Counted from the first letter of the stretch, positions 1 through 8,678 are shown. The stretch is DNA of 64,000 nt from Nocardia beijingensis NBRC 16342 (GCF_001612785.1 NZ_BDBC01000010.1:372001-436000); one strand, 5' to 3'. Numbers and translations are program-made. The notes: a model not told the origin generated them from the letters alone.

Positions 1-87
1 CTCTTCGGGAAGCTCGCGCCAGATGTCGACCGTGATCGGCTCCGGCTGCACATTGTCCGGCCGCGCCCAGTCGAAGATCGCTGACAT
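1..87 (-). CDS. N-terminus of a protein running off the left edge (possibly Uma2-family)
   Basis: Reading leftwards from an ATG at 87, 29 codons are open to the window edge. The peptide begins M-S-A-I-F-D-W and continues with a proline/acidic stretch and an 'ITVDIWRELPEE' segment. From memory, actinobacterial Uma2-family (DUF820) proteins with a restriction-endonuclease-like fold often begin in a similar way, but no catalytic residue lies inside the visible part. The family assignment is therefore a guess; the reading frame itself is moderately supported by normal high-GC codon use. Confidence 0.4.
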   Translation of the reverse strand, partial: MSAIFDWARPDNVQPEPITVDIWRELPEE

Positions 88-472
88 GGGTCGGATTCTA
101 ATCAGGGCGCCCGTGTCGGCTACCTCGTCGACATCGCCTGTCGCCGCCATGCGTCTCACCGCCGTCACGTTCGGCACAAGCTCCGCAGCTCGCTCCCCCA
201 CGGCGCAACCTCATCCGAGCGTTCGACATCTGCGGCACCGGTAACGAATCGGCATCGATCGTGGCTATGGCCTTGGAGTGGGGCGAATCGGCGGCGGTAA
301 TTCCGGCTATCTCGGGTCGAGAGGTTCGCGTCCGTTCCGAAAGCGCAGCTCATCGCGTTGCACGGCATGGCATGAGGCTGGACAGGGAGGACGGCCGGAC
401 CCCCGGACGCAACTTTGGGCACTTGTCCAGCAAGGCGTGGATCACCCGCGTATGCTGCACCTCGACGCACTT
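88..472. other. Intergenic stretch without a supported gene
   Basis: About 385 bases lie between the leftward gene at the edge and the fadE24 operators. Open frames here on both strands are rich in Arg, Pro and Ser, lack ribosome binding sites and match nothing I recognise. The stretch presumably carries the promoter of the leftward gene. Confidence 0.5.
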
Positions 473-509
473 CTTACTCCGCAGTAAGATAGCCTTACTC
501 CGGAGTAAG
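473..509. promoter_or_regulatory. Twin 16-bp palindromic operators upstream of fadE24
   Basis: Two copies of CTTACTCC(G/G or G/C)AGTAAG lie at 473-488 and 494-509. The second is a perfect 16-bp palindrome; the first has one mismatched pair. Their centres are 21 bp apart, two helical turns, so dimers would bind the same face of the DNA. They end 41 bp before the fadE24 start, where a repressor could block initiation. A TetR- or GntR-type fatty-acid regulator is a natural candidate, but none is encoded next door. Confidence 0.75.
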
Positions 510-550
510 ATAGCTCGGGAAAGACCGCACCAACCCATCCGAGAAAACAG

Positions 551-1945
551 GTGATGATGAGCACTCGAGACAGCGCAACGAAGCGACGTCCAGACACGTC
601 CGCGGTCGGCCTGAACCAACCCAAGCGGGATTGGATGGGCGCCGCGATGCGGGTCATGACGACCATTACCGGGTCGGAACTGGCCGAGAAATACAACCTG
701 CGCAAGCCGATCGAGCGCGTCACCTACGAGGGCACCAAGACCGGCTTCCGCACGCTGGGCGCGGCGACCCGCGCGTTCGCCAAGGTGGCGGGCGGTGGCG
801 CGCCCAAGCGCCTGGCCGCCAACGAAGCGAAGAACAAGGACTTCTTCGACCTGACGCCGACCGACGAGCAGCAGATGATCGTCGAGACGGTGAAGGAGTT
901 CGCCGCCGAGATCCTGCGCCCGGCCGCCTACGAAGCCGACAACGCCGCCAAGGCGCCGCGCGACCTGCTCGAGCGCGCGGCCGAACTCGGCATCACCCTG
1001 ATCAACGTGCCCGAGGAACTCGAGGGTGCGGCCTCCGAGCGCGGCGCGGTGACCAACTCGCTGGTCGCCGAGGCCCTTGCGCACGGTGACATGGGCCTCG
1101 CCCTGCCGATCCTGGCGCCGAGCGGCGTCGCGGTGGCGCTCGCCCAGTGGGGCAGCGACGCGCAGCAGAAGACCTACCTGCCCTCCTTCACCGGGGAGAA
1201 CGTGCCGCAGGCCTCGGTGGTGATCAGCGAGCCGCGCGCCCTGTTCGACCCGTTCGCCCTGGACACCAAGGCGGTGCGCTCGCCGAGCGGCTACCGCATC
1301 TCGGGTGTGAAGAGCCTGGTGCCCGCCGCGGCCGACGCCGAGCTGTTCCTGATCGCCGCCGAGCTCGACGGCCGTCCCGCGCTGTTCATCGTCGAGTCGG
1401 ACGCGCCGGGCCTGGTGGTGGAGGCCGACCCGAGCATGGGTCTGCGCGCCGCGGGTCTGGGCAGGCTGATCCTGGACAACGTCGCGGTCGGCACCGACGC
1501 CATCCTGGGCGACGGCGACGCCACGTCCCGCGCCGAGGAGTACGCCGACGCCGTGCGCCTGGCCCGCCTCGGCTGGGCCTCGCTCGCCGCGGGCACCGGC
1601 CGCGCCGTGCTGGACTACGTGATCCCGTACGTCAACGAGCGCGAGGCGTTCGGCGAGCCGATCTCGCACCGTCAGGCGGTGGCCTTCATGGTCGCCAATA
1701 TCGCGATCGAACTCGACGGCCTGCGGCTGGTCACCCTGCGCGGCGCGTCCCGCGCGGAACAGGGCCTGTCCTTCGGCCGCGAGGCGGCGCTGGCCCGCAA
1801 GCTCGCCACCGACAAGGGCATGCAGATCGGCCTCGACGGCGTGCAGTTGCTCGGCGGCCACGGCTTCACCAAGGAACACCCGGTCGAGCGCTGGTACCGC
1901 GACCTGCGGGCCATCGGCGTCGCCGAGGGTGTCGTGCTGATCTGA
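551..1945 (+). CDS. fadE24: Acyl-CoA dehydrogenase, FadE24-like
   Basis: Predicted FAD-dependent acyl-CoA dehydrogenase acting in fatty-acid beta-oxidation (alpha,beta-dehydrogenation of acyl-CoA). The 464-residue protein has the mycobacterial FadE24 layout: a basic N-terminal tail, an 'FDLTPTDEQQMIV' entry into the dehydrogenase fold, 'YVNEREAFGEPISHRQA' in the C-terminal helical domain, and a 'GGHGFTKEHPVERWYRD' motif. It stops at 'GVAEGVVLI', as the mycobacterial protein does, without the usual EGTxxIQ tail. That suggests it works with the fadE23 product 34 bp downstream, as in other mycobacterial heteromeric dehydrogenases. Starts at GTG 551, ATG 554 and ATG 557 are all possible; 557 aligns best with relatives. 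Likely controlled by the twin palindromes upstream. Confidence 0.88.
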   Translation: MMMSTRDSATKRRPDTSAVGLNQPKRDWMGAAMRVMTTITGSELAEKYNLRKPIERVTYEGTKTGFRTLGAATRAFAKVAGGGAPKRLAANEAKNKDFFDLTPTDEQQMIVETVKEFAAEILRPAAYEADNAAKAPRDLLERAAELGITLINVPEELEGAASERGAVTNSLVAEALAHGDMGLALPILAPSGVAVALAQWGSDAQQKTYLPSFTGENVPQASVVISEPRALFDPFALDTKAVRSPSGYRISGVKSLVPAAADAELFLIAAELDGRPALFIVESDAPGLVVEADPSMGLRAAGLGRLILDNVAVGTDAILGDGDATSRAEEYADAVRLARLGWASLAAGTGRAVLDYVIPYVNEREAFGEPISHRQAVAFMVANIAIELDGLRLVTLRGASRAEQGLSFGREAALARKLATDKGMQIGLDGVQLLGGHGFTKEHPVERWYRDLRAIGVAEGVVLI

Positions 1946-1979
1946 CCGGCCCGTTCCGTTTTCCAGGAGACCTTCACCA

Positions 1980-3209
1980 ATGATCAATCTCGAACTCCCC
2001 AAGAAGCTGCGGGCAAGCGCGAACCAGGCGCACCAGGTCGCGCAGGAGATCTTCCGCCCGATCTCGCGCAAATACGACCTCGCCGAGCACGAGTACCCGG
2101 TCGAGCTGGACACCATGGCCGCCATGGTCGAGGGCCTGGCCGACTCCGGCACCCAGAAGATCGGCGGCGCCGCCGGTGGCCGCTCCGATGACAGCGACAG
2201 CGATCGTCACGCGACCGAGCTGCTCGGAAACACCAACGGCGGCAACATGTCCGCGCTGTTGAACGCGCTGGAGACCTCGTGGGGCGATGTCGGGCTCATG
2301 CTGTCGATCCCCTACCAGGGCCTCGGCAACGCCGCCATCGCCGCTGTCGCCACCGACGAGCAGCTGAAGCGTTTCGGCAAGGTGTGGGCATCGATGGCGA
2401 TCACCGAGCCGTCCTTCGGCTCCGACTCCGCCGCCGTGTCCACCACCGCCGTGCTCGACGGCGACGAGTGGGTGCTCAACGGCGAGAAGATCTTCGTCAC
2501 CGCGGGCCAGCGCTCGACCCACATCGTGGTGTGGGCGACGGTGGACAAGAGTCTCGGCCGCGCGGCGATCAAGTCGTTCGTCGTGCCGCGTGACGCTCCC
2601 GGCCTGTCGGTGGCGCGGCTCGAGCACAAGCTCGGCATCAAGGCCTCCGACACCGCCGTGCTGCTGTTGCAGGACTGCCGGATCCCGAAGGACAACATCC
2701 TCGGCAGCCCGGAAGTCAACGTGGAGAAGGGTTTCGCGGGGGTCATGCAGACCTTCGACAACACCCGTCCGCTGGTCGCCGCGATGGCGATCGGCGTGGC
2801 CCGCGCCGCGCTGGAAGAGCTGCGCTCGATCCTGACCGGGGCCGGCGTCGAGATCTCCTACGACACCCCCGCCAACAACCAGCACGCCGCCGCCGCCGAA
2901 TTCCTGCGGATGGAAGCCGATTACGAGGCCGCCTACCTGCTCGCCCTGCGCGCCGCGTGGATGGCCGACAACAAGAAGCCCAACTCGCTCGAGGCGTCCA
3001 TGTCGAAGGCGAAGGCGGGCCGCACCGGCACCGACGTCACGTTGAAGGCCGTCGAACTGGCCGGCGCCATCGGCTACTCGCAGCGCACTCTGCTGGAGAA
3101 GTGGGGCCGCGACTCGAAGATCCTGGACATCTTCGAAGGCACCCAGCAGATCCAGCAGCTCATCGTCGCGCGCCGCATCCTGGGCAAGACCAGCGCCGAG
3201 CTGAAGTGA
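1980..3209 (+). CDS. fadE23: Acyl-CoA dehydrogenase, FadE23-like
   Basis: Second acyl-CoA dehydrogenase of the pair, 409 residues, close to mycobacterial FadE23 in length and N-terminus ('INLELPKKLRA', then 'RPISRKYDLAEHEYPVELD'). It carries a 'SFGSDSAAVSTTA' flavin-loop region and near its end 'DIFEGTQQIQQL', where Glu386 is the expected catalytic base (the EGTxxIQ motif). It is separated from fadE24 by 34 bp with a GGAGACC ribosome binding site, so the two are almost certainly co-transcribed. In M. tuberculosis the homologous pair Rv3139-Rv3140 is also adjacent and is known to be isoniazid-inducible. The operon closes at a strong hairpin just downstream. Confidence 0.9.
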   Translation: MINLELPKKLRASANQAHQVAQEIFRPISRKYDLAEHEYPVELDTMAAMVEGLADSGTQKIGGAAGGRSDDSDSDRHATELLGNTNGGNMSALLNALETSWGDVGLMLSIPYQGLGNAAIAAVATDEQLKRFGKVWASMAITEPSFGSDSAAVSTTAVLDGDEWVLNGEKIFVTAGQRSTHIVVWATVDKSLGRAAIKSFVVPRDAPGLSVARLEHKLGIKASDTAVLLLQDCRIPKDNILGSPEVNVEKGFAGVMQTFDNTRPLVAAMAIGVARAALEELRSILTGAGVEISYDTPANNQHAAAAEFLRMEADYEAAYLLALRAAWMADNKKPNSLEASMSKAKAGRTGTDVTLKAVELAGAIGYSQRTLLEKWGRDSKILDIFEGTQQIQQLIVARRILGKTSAELK

Positions 3210-3233
3210 CGCCGCGTTAGCGGAGTGGGCGAC

Positions 3234-3272
3234 GAAATCCGGTGCGAGCTTCTCGGACTCGCACCGGATTTC
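3234..3272 (+). terminator. Intrinsic terminator of the fadE24-fadE23 operon
   Basis: A perfect 15-bp stem (3234-3248 with 3258-3272), rich in G+C towards the loop, with a 9-base loop. It is followed by a pyrimidine-rich tail (TCGTTCTC). It lies 24 bp after the fadE23 stop. Confidence 0.8.
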
Positions 3273-3514
3273 TCGTTCTCCGGGCCGCCGGTAGCGAATG
3301 ACGTGTCTCGGAACACTTTCGGTGATGCGAGGCTATGGATTTCGGGCCGCGGCTTCCGTACTCTTCGCCCCCATGTGGAGCATCGTTCTCATTTCAATCG
3401 TCAGTTGTTTCGTGATAGCCGCCGGATTCGCGTGGGGGCTGCCCGGCGACTGAGGGCGCTCACAGGGGCTCTGGGGCCACTCGCGGAAGCGGTCGGCGGT
3501 GCCGCCGGAGTGGT

Positions 3515-4414
3515 TCAAGGATTCTGGCGAGCGAGCCGGGCGGCGGTGACATCGGCCGTCCAGAGGGGCTGGAGCATGTGCCAATCGGCGGGGTGGTCGG
3601 CGATGCCCGCGGCGAATCGGTCGGCGAGCGCCTGGGTGGTCTCGCGCACTCCACCTCTGGTATCGACAGGTGGATCCACCCGGAATCCCCAGCCGCCCGG
3701 GGTGAACCAGCAATGCACAGGGAGCAGTGGCGCGCCGGTGTCGATCGCCAGCCGAGCGGGACCGGCAGGCAGCCGAGCCTCCGCACCGAAGAAGGTGACC
3801 GGTACGCCTCTGCCGGACAAGTCGCGCTCCCCGAGCAATCCGACTATCCGCCCCTGCCGGATCCGGGCGATCAACTGCGAGAACGGCGGCGTCGCGGCGC
3901 CGGTGAGCGGGATGATCTCGAATCCCAGGCGTTCGCGGAAACGGACGAAGCGCCGGAACAGCGATTCCGGCGCGAGCCGCTCCGCGACGACGGTCGGTGA
4001 GCCGACGCGCTGCACCACCCAGACTCCAGCGAGGTCCCAATTACCGCTGTGCGGCAGCGCGAGCACCGCGCCGGTGCCGCGTTCGGCCGCGTCGTGGATG
4101 TGTTCGAGCCCGGTCGCCGACGATTCGATGATGTCGGCCAAGCGGATCGGGTCCATCGATGGCAGCCGGAAGGCTTCGCGCCAGTACCGGGCATAGGAGC
4201 GCAAGCTCGCCAGGATCAGCGGCTGCGGAACCTGTTCCGGCGTGATGCCGAGCACCCGGGCCAGGTTGCGACGCAACTGGTTCGGTCCACCGTTGCGAGC
4301 CGCGCGTTCGGCTCCCGCGTCGAAGAGGCGCACGGCCAGCGGTTCCGGCATGGCGCGCACCAACCGCCAGCCCGCGGCGTAACCGAGATCCCATGCGGTG
4401 GCGGCCCGATTCAT
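3515..4414 (-). CDS. Phosphatidylinositol mannoside acyltransferase-like (PatA family, LPLAT)
   Basis: 299-residue lysophospholipid-acyltransferase-fold protein closely resembling mycobacterial PatA, which acylates the mannose of PIM1/PIM2 on the cytoplasmic face of the membrane. The catalytic H(x4)D motif is present as H122-S-G-N-W-D127 in 'ALPHSGNWDLAG', and a Glu (about 196, 'LLGERDLSGRG') matches the third active-site residue of PatA. In mycobacteria patA sits between pgsA and pimA. Here it stands alone, converging on the fadE operon, so it may be a paralogue with another acceptor. The start ATG at 4414 is the only one that preserves the full family N-terminus. Confidence 0.8.
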   Translation of the reverse strand: MNRAATAWDLGYAAGWRLVRAMPEPLAVRLFDAGAERAARNGGPNQLRRNLARVLGITPEQVPQPLILASLRSYARYWREAFRLPSMDPIRLADIIESSATGLEHIHDAAERGTGAVLALPHSGNWDLAGVWVVQRVGSPTVVAERLAPESLFRRFVRFRERLGFEIIPLTGAATPPFSQLIARIRQGRIVGLLGERDLSGRGVPVTFFGAEARLPAGPARLAIDTGAPLLPVHCWFTPGGWGFRVDPPVDTRGGVRETTQALADRFAAGIADHPADWHMLQPLWTADVTAARLARQNP

Positions 4415-5006
4415 CGGTTACCCGTCGGCGGCCTGCGTCGTTTCGTCTGTCGCCATGGCGGGTTTCGCGGCGTCGCTGAAGACGGGCAGATGGACCGCAC
4501 CTGGCGCGGGCGAGCCGGTCTCGACCGGCTCACTGCGATGGCTGAACAGGTCGGATGACGGTCGGTTACTTCGATACATTCCGGGGTTCTCCGCTCACTC
4601 GCGATCGATGGCACCCGACTGGGTGGCGTACCGCGAAGACACGATCGCCGCCGCCGTGAATCCGGCGGTCACCTCGAGAACTCCACACTACGCCTGCACA
4701 GATCAAACGGAATGGTTTTTTCGGAAGCGCGCCGAATCACCCGTGGAAACGGAGGCCGATAGCGGCCCCGACCGCGGCCAGTCCGCCCGCTTCGCGTCGT
4801 CCTACAACGCGGGCAACCGCTGCGGCTGCCGTCGACGACCCTCCCACTGCGTCGATGGGTCATTGACACGATCACGCCAATCGGCGTTCATCCCTGGACA
4901 GACACGCGCCGTCCAAGGCAGCCTATCGCCCTGAGTCGCTGGATCGACGAATCAGCGGACGTATCTTCACTCGAGCAGTACCAGCAAACTTCGAGGAGAA
5001 CTGGTT
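4415..5006. other. Intergenic region, no gene seen
   Basis: About 590 bp between the leftward PatA-like gene and the rightward secreted-protein gene. Frames present here are Arg/Ser-rich and lack Shine-Dalgarno sequences. A GAGGAGAA ribosome binding site at the right end belongs to the next gene. Promoters for both neighbours must lie here, but I see no clear boxes. Confidence 0.5.
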
Positions 5007-5639
5007 ATGCAACGACTGAGTTTTACGCGTCGCCTCGCTACCGCTTTCGCCGCGTCCGCGGTGTTCGTAGCCCCGTTCGCCGGACACGCCGCCGCCGAAC
5101 CCGCCGCCGTCGATTGGGCCGCCGCCGCGCAGCAGCTGCGGACCGCCGCGGCAGGCCATCCCGCGGCGGAGCAGGCAGTGGATCGGCTGATCGCCTCCGG
5201 GCAGCTCGCGCGGGCGGGCCAGGTGGCCTTGCCCGCGCAGCCGTTCCAGGTTCCCGCGCAGTCGGATATCGGACGCGGCGAGGGTCCGGGGGTGTACGGA
5301 TCGGGAATCGCCCTCGGTATGGACGGATTCCGCATCGGGTTCTTCGGCGGACCCGGCACCATCTCGCCGAACCAGGGCGGCGCGAAGCTCGAGGCGGTGT
5401 GGATCAATCTCGCGAACGGACGCAGCGGCACCGAAGTGCTCTACGAACACAACGACGTTCCGGTGGACACCACCATCCGCAGCCGCGCCCTGGACACCGG
5501 CGCGGGCCCGGTGGTCGCCGCAGTGTACGGATCGCTGTGGCACCGCTGGCCGGTACCCGTGAGCGACCAGAACCCGGACGGGTACGCCTACCGGCTGGGC
5601 ACGATCTCGGTTCCGTCGTTCGGTGCCGTCTACAACTGA
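5007..5639 (+). CDS. Secreted protein of unknown function
   Basis: 210 residues with a clear Sec signal peptide: basic start (MQRLSFTRR), an Ala/Phe/Val hydrophobic core, and a likely cleavage around residue 30 in 'GHAAAEP'. The first mature third is helical and Ala/Gln-rich. The remainder is Gly-rich and beta-like ('GVYGSGIALGMDGFRIGFFGGPG', repeated YGS/LGT elements), ending 'VPSFGAVYN'. There is no cysteine in the mature part and no lipobox. I do not recognise the family; the gene has a strong GAGGAGAA ribosome binding site and stands alone. Confidence 0.75.
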   Translation: MQRLSFTRRLATAFAASAVFVAPFAGHAAAEPAAVDWAAAAQQLRTAAAGHPAAEQAVDRLIASGQLARAGQVALPAQPFQVPAQSDIGRGEGPGVYGSGIALGMDGFRIGFFGGPGTISPNQGGAKLEAVWINLANGRSGTEVLYEHNDVPVDTTIRSRALDTGAGPVVAAVYGSLWHRWPVPVSDQNPDGYAYRLGTISVPSFGAVYN

Positions 5640-5696
5640 GCGCAGCGGCTCCGGCTCCCGCCGCCACGGGAACCGGAGCCTCCGGTTTGTCGGAAG

Positions 5697-6224
5697 ATGC
5701 CTACTTCCGTAGCTTTTGGGTTCGTGAGTCTGGAAGACCGGGTCGCCGAATTGGAACGGCGGCTCAGCGCGCTGGAAGAAAGCATTCGGCCCGACGGCCT
5801 CCCGCCGGGGGCCGAGCAGTGGGCGGTGGCTCGCCTGCGGGAGGAGTTCGCCGCGGCCGACGAGCCCAACGGCGGCGTCGTGTTCGCCGGGTCGGTCCGG
5901 CTGCCCAACGATCAGCAGCGCGAGTGGCAGGCCGGGTTCACCACCGGCGACCTCATCGAGGACGACTGGGCCGAGACGGCGGAATGCCTTGCGGCGCTGG
6001 GTAGCCCGGTCCGGCTGCGCCTGCTGCGCGAGATCATGGGCGGGCGGCGAACCGCCGCCGAACTGGCCGGAGTCGACGGTGTCGGCGACTCCGGGCAGAT
6101 CTACCGGCACTTGCGGCAACTGGCCGCGGTCGGCTGGCTGCACACCGCGGGGCGCGGGCGCTTCGAGGTGCCCGCCGCCAGGGTGGTGCCGCTACTGGTC
6201 GCCCTGGCCAGCGCTCGCCGCTGA
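5697..6224 (+). CDS. ArsR-like winged-helix transcriptional regulator
   Basis: 175 residues. A short coiled coil ('SLEDRVAELERRLSALEE') is followed by a linker and, from about residue 90, a winged helix-turn-helix ('LGSPVRLRLLREIMGGRRT', 'IYRHLRQLAAVGWLH') of the ArsR/DUF5937 type. A GTG at 5724, directly before the coiled coil, is an equally good start. The 3' end overlaps the convergent AhpD-like gene by 33 bp. Target and ligand are unknown; no metal-binding cysteines are present. Confidence 0.7.
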   Translation: MPTSVAFGFVSLEDRVAELERRLSALEESIRPDGLPPGAEQWAVARLREEFAAADEPNGGVVFAGSVRLPNDQQREWQAGFTTGDLIEDDWAETAECLAALGSPVRLRLLREIMGGRRTAAELAGVDGVGDSGQIYRHLRQLAAVGWLHTAGRGRFEVPAARVVPLLVALASARR

Positions 6225-6794
6225 TTCCGGCGGCACTCCGGCGGCCACATATCCCGCGGTGGCGAGCATGCCGCCGATCTGCTCGTAGGTCGCCCGCTCC
6301 CGTGGCGCGACCGTCGCGAGACCGTCCACATAGCGGTTGAACATGCAGAACGCCGAGGCGACCAGAACCGCGTCGTGGATGTCCTCGTCCTTCGCGCCCG
6401 CGGCGCGCGCGTTCTCGACGTCCTCCGGCGTCACCTCGAGTCCCGACCGGCGCACCTTGTCCGCGATCCGCAGCAGCGCACGCAGTTTCGGATCGATCGC
6501 GGCGGAGTCCACGTCATCGATGACCGCGTCGATCAGGTCGCGACCGCCGTCCACCAGCGCCGCCGCGGTCGCCGCGTGCGACTGGGTGCAGAAATAGGTC
6601 TGGTTGCGCGACGACACGTACGCGGCGATGGTTTCGCGCTCCCCCGGCGTCAGCGGCGACGACCCACGCAACAGCGTCTGCGCGAATTCGCTGAGCGCCG
6701 TTCCGGTTTCGGGCTTGAAGGCGAACAGGCCCCGGATGCCGGGCAGATCGCCGGGAATGTCGATGAACGGTGCACGGTCCTGCGGATCGGACAT
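6192..6794 (-). CDS. AhpD/carboxymuconolactone decarboxylase-like peroxidase-related protein
   Basis: 200 residues from ATG 6794, which has a GAAGGGAG ribosome binding site; longer frames to 6965 lack one. The fold is recognisable from 'TPGERETIAAYVSSRNQTYFC' followed by C69-T-Q-S-H73, the CxxxH active-site motif of peroxidase-related AhpD-like enzymes. AhpD proper has CxxC plus His, so this single-Cys version is of the 'peroxidase-related enzyme' class whose physiological substrate is unsettled. It diverges from the acyl-CoA ligase at 7046 and may share regulation with it. Confidence 0.75.
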   Translation of the reverse strand: MSDPQDRAPFIDIPGDLPGIRGLFAFKPETGTALSEFAQTLLRGSSPLTPGERETIAAYVSSRNQTYFCTQSHAATAAALVDGGRDLIDAVIDDVDSAAIDPKLRALLRIADKVRRSGLEVTPEDVENARAAGAKDEDIHDAVLVASAFCMFNRYVDGLATVAPRERATYEQIGGMLATAGYVAAGVPPESAASAGQGDQ

Positions 6795-6891
6795 CGGCCG
6801 CGGCTCCCTTCGAGCGGTCAAGAGACGTTGTGAGGGTAGCGCTACCGGCCGGTAACTGAGCGCGAAAAGGACGAAATCGGGCCGCCGACCG

Positions 6892-6905
6892 CTCCCAGCT
6901 GGGAG
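6892..6905. promoter_or_regulatory. Perfect palindrome CTCCCAGCTGGGAG in a divergent promoter
   Basis: A 14-bp perfect palindrome between the AhpD-like gene (start 6794) and fadD (start 7046). Related inverted repeats with TCCCA/TGGGA or TTCCA/TGGAA arms occur at 37037-37052 and 10568-10579, each upstream of a gene. A candidate operator, not demonstrated. Confidence 0.45.
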
Positions 6906-6943
6906 GAAAGCCACCGAACCGAGACGGATTTGTCCGTTTTGAT

Positions 6944-6957
6944 TGTGACCTGTCACA
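6944..6957. promoter_or_regulatory. Inverted repeat TGTGAC-N2-GTCACA upstream of fadD
   Basis: Six-base perfect arms separated by two bases, 88 bp before the fadD start at 7046. The half-site TGTGA resembles binding sites of the CRP/FNR family and some GntR regulators; which protein binds is unknown. Confidence 0.45.
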
Positions 6958-7045
6958 CTCCGCACTGCTACGGTGGCAAGTCAACACGCCGTACCGGTTC
7001 GCTAGGTCGAGGACCGACGCGAGGGTTTTGTGGAGGTAATTCGAC

Positions 7046-8671
7046 ATGAGCTTGGCCCACACGCTGGAGGCCGTGAAGGCGCTAGGGGTGCTGCGGAGCC
7101 GGGGTGTCACCGATCCGAAGAAGCCGCTGGAGACGCTGCGCACGATGCGGGAATCACGCATCCTCGGCCCCCAGGCGACGCTGATCCGGCACTCCGCGCG
7201 GGTGGCGCCGGACGCACCGGGCATCGTGGACGAGGCCGGCGCGCTGACCTACCGCGAACTGGACGACCGGTCGACGGCCGTCGCGCGCGGCCTGCAGGCG
7301 GCGGGCATCACCGAAGGCCAGGTGATCGGCCTGCTCGCGCGCGATCACCGCGGGCTGATCATCGCCATGGCCGCCGCGGGCAAGCTCGGCGTGCGGGTCG
7401 CGTTGATGAACACCGGATTCGCCAAGCCGCAGTTCGCCGAGGTGTGCGTCCGCGAGAAGGTCAAGGCGGTGCTGCACGACAGCGAGTTCCTCGGCCTGCT
7501 CGACGCGCTGCCCGCCGACTTGCCGCGCTACCTCACCTGGGTCGACGAGGGCACCGCGCTGCCCGAGGGCGCGCAGACGCTCGACGACCTGGTGGCCGCC
7601 AACTCGACCGAGCCGCTGCCCGCGCCGAGCAAGCCGGGTGGCTTCATCATCCTGACCAGCGGCACCACCGGTCTGCCGAAGGGCGCTCCGCGCACCAAGG
7701 TGACTCCGCTGTCCACGGCGCAGATGGTCGATCGCATCCCGTTCCCGCGGCGCGGCACCCAGGTGATCGTCTCGCCGATCTTCCACAGCACCGGCCTGGC
7801 CACCTGGCTGGTCGGCGCGGCGCTGTCGAACAAAGTGGTGGTGCGCAGGCGGTTCGACGCCGAGGCGACGCTCGCCCTGGTCGCCGAGCACCAGGCCGAC
7901 ATGCTGGTGGCGGTGCCGACGATGCTGCACCGGATGGTCGAACTCGATCCGGCGATCCGCGCGAAGTACGACACCTCCTCCCTGAAGGCGATCGTGCTGG
8001 CCGGGTCGGCGCTGTCGCCGGAACTGACCATCAAGGCCACCGAGGCGTTCGGCCCGGTGCTGTACAACCTCTACGGCTCCACCGAATGCGCCGTGGCGAC
8101 CGTGGCCAACCCCGAGGACCTCGCGCTCGCGCCCGGCACCGTCGGGCGCGCGCCGATCACCTGCGAGGTGCGGCTCTACGACGACAACGACCAGCGCGTC
8201 ACCGCGGTCAACACCACGGGGCGCATCTTCATCCGCAGCGGCGCGCCGTTCGAGGGCTACACCGACGGCAGGCACAAGCAGATCATCGACGGCTACATGT
8301 CCAGCGGCGATGTGGGCCATTTCGACGAGAACGGCCTGCTCATGGTGGACGGCCGCGACGACGACATGATCGTGTCCGGCGGCGAGAACGTCTTCCCGCA
8401 GGAGGTGGAGAACCTGCTGCTGGAACGGCCCGACATCTTCGACGTCGCGGTGGTCGGCGTGGACGACGTGGAATTCGGCAAGCGCCTGCGCGCCTTCGTC
8501 GTTCCCGAGCCGGGCCACTCGCCGGACGGTGAGGAGATCAAGGCGTACGTGAAGAACAACCTGGCGCGCTACAAGGTGCCGCGCGACGTGGTGTTCCTCG
8601 ACGACCTGCCGCGCAACGCGACCGGCAAGCTGCTGCGCCGCGTGCTGGTCGAGTACGAGGTCAAGGCCTGA
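7046..8671 (+). CDS. fadD: Fatty-acyl-CoA ligase (FadD family), copy 1
   Basis: 541-residue ANL-superfamily adenylate-forming enzyme. It has the phosphate-binding loop 'LTSGTTGLPKGAP' at 203-215, 'YNLYGSTECA' for the adenylate site, 'YMSSGDVGHFDENG' with the invariant Asp, the hinge 'DGRDDDMIVSGGENV', and the C-terminal catalytic Lys at about 528 ('NATGKLLRR'). The expected reaction is fatty acid + ATP + CoA to acyl-CoA in the cytoplasm. The start has GGAGGT eight bases upstream. A paralogue follows after 177 bp behind a hairpin, so the two appear to be separately transcribed. Chain length specificity cannot be read from sequence. Confidence 0.88.
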   Translation: MSLAHTLEAVKALGVLRSRGVTDPKKPLETLRTMRESRILGPQATLIRHSARVAPDAPGIVDEAGALTYRELDDRSTAVARGLQAAGITEGQVIGLLARDHRGLIIAMAAAGKLGVRVALMNTGFAKPQFAEVCVREKVKAVLHDSEFLGLLDALPADLPRYLTWVDEGTALPEGAQTLDDLVAANSTEPLPAPSKPGGFIILTSGTTGLPKGAPRTKVTPLSTAQMVDRIPFPRRGTQVIVSPIFHSTGLATWLVGAALSNKVVVRRRFDAEATLALVAEHQADMLVAVPTMLHRMVELDPAIRAKYDTSSLKAIVLAGSALSPELTIKATEAFGPVLYNLYGSTECAVATVANPEDLALAPGTVGRAPITCEVRLYDDNDQRVTAVNTTGRIFIRSGAPFEGYTDGRHKQIIDGYMSSGDVGHFDENGLLMVDGRDDDMIVSGGENVFPQEVENLLLERPDIFDVAVVGVDDVEFGKRLRAFVVPEPGHSPDGEEIKAYVKNNLARYKVPRDVVFLDDLPRNATGKLLRRVLVEYEVKA

Positions 8672-8678
8672 CGAACAG

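Noticed and set aside
350..2152. 600-codon minus-strand open frame
   Set aside because: Antisense shadow of fadE24; composition rich in Arg/His/Gly/Gln typical of GC-rich antisense frames, no ribosome binding site, no motif.
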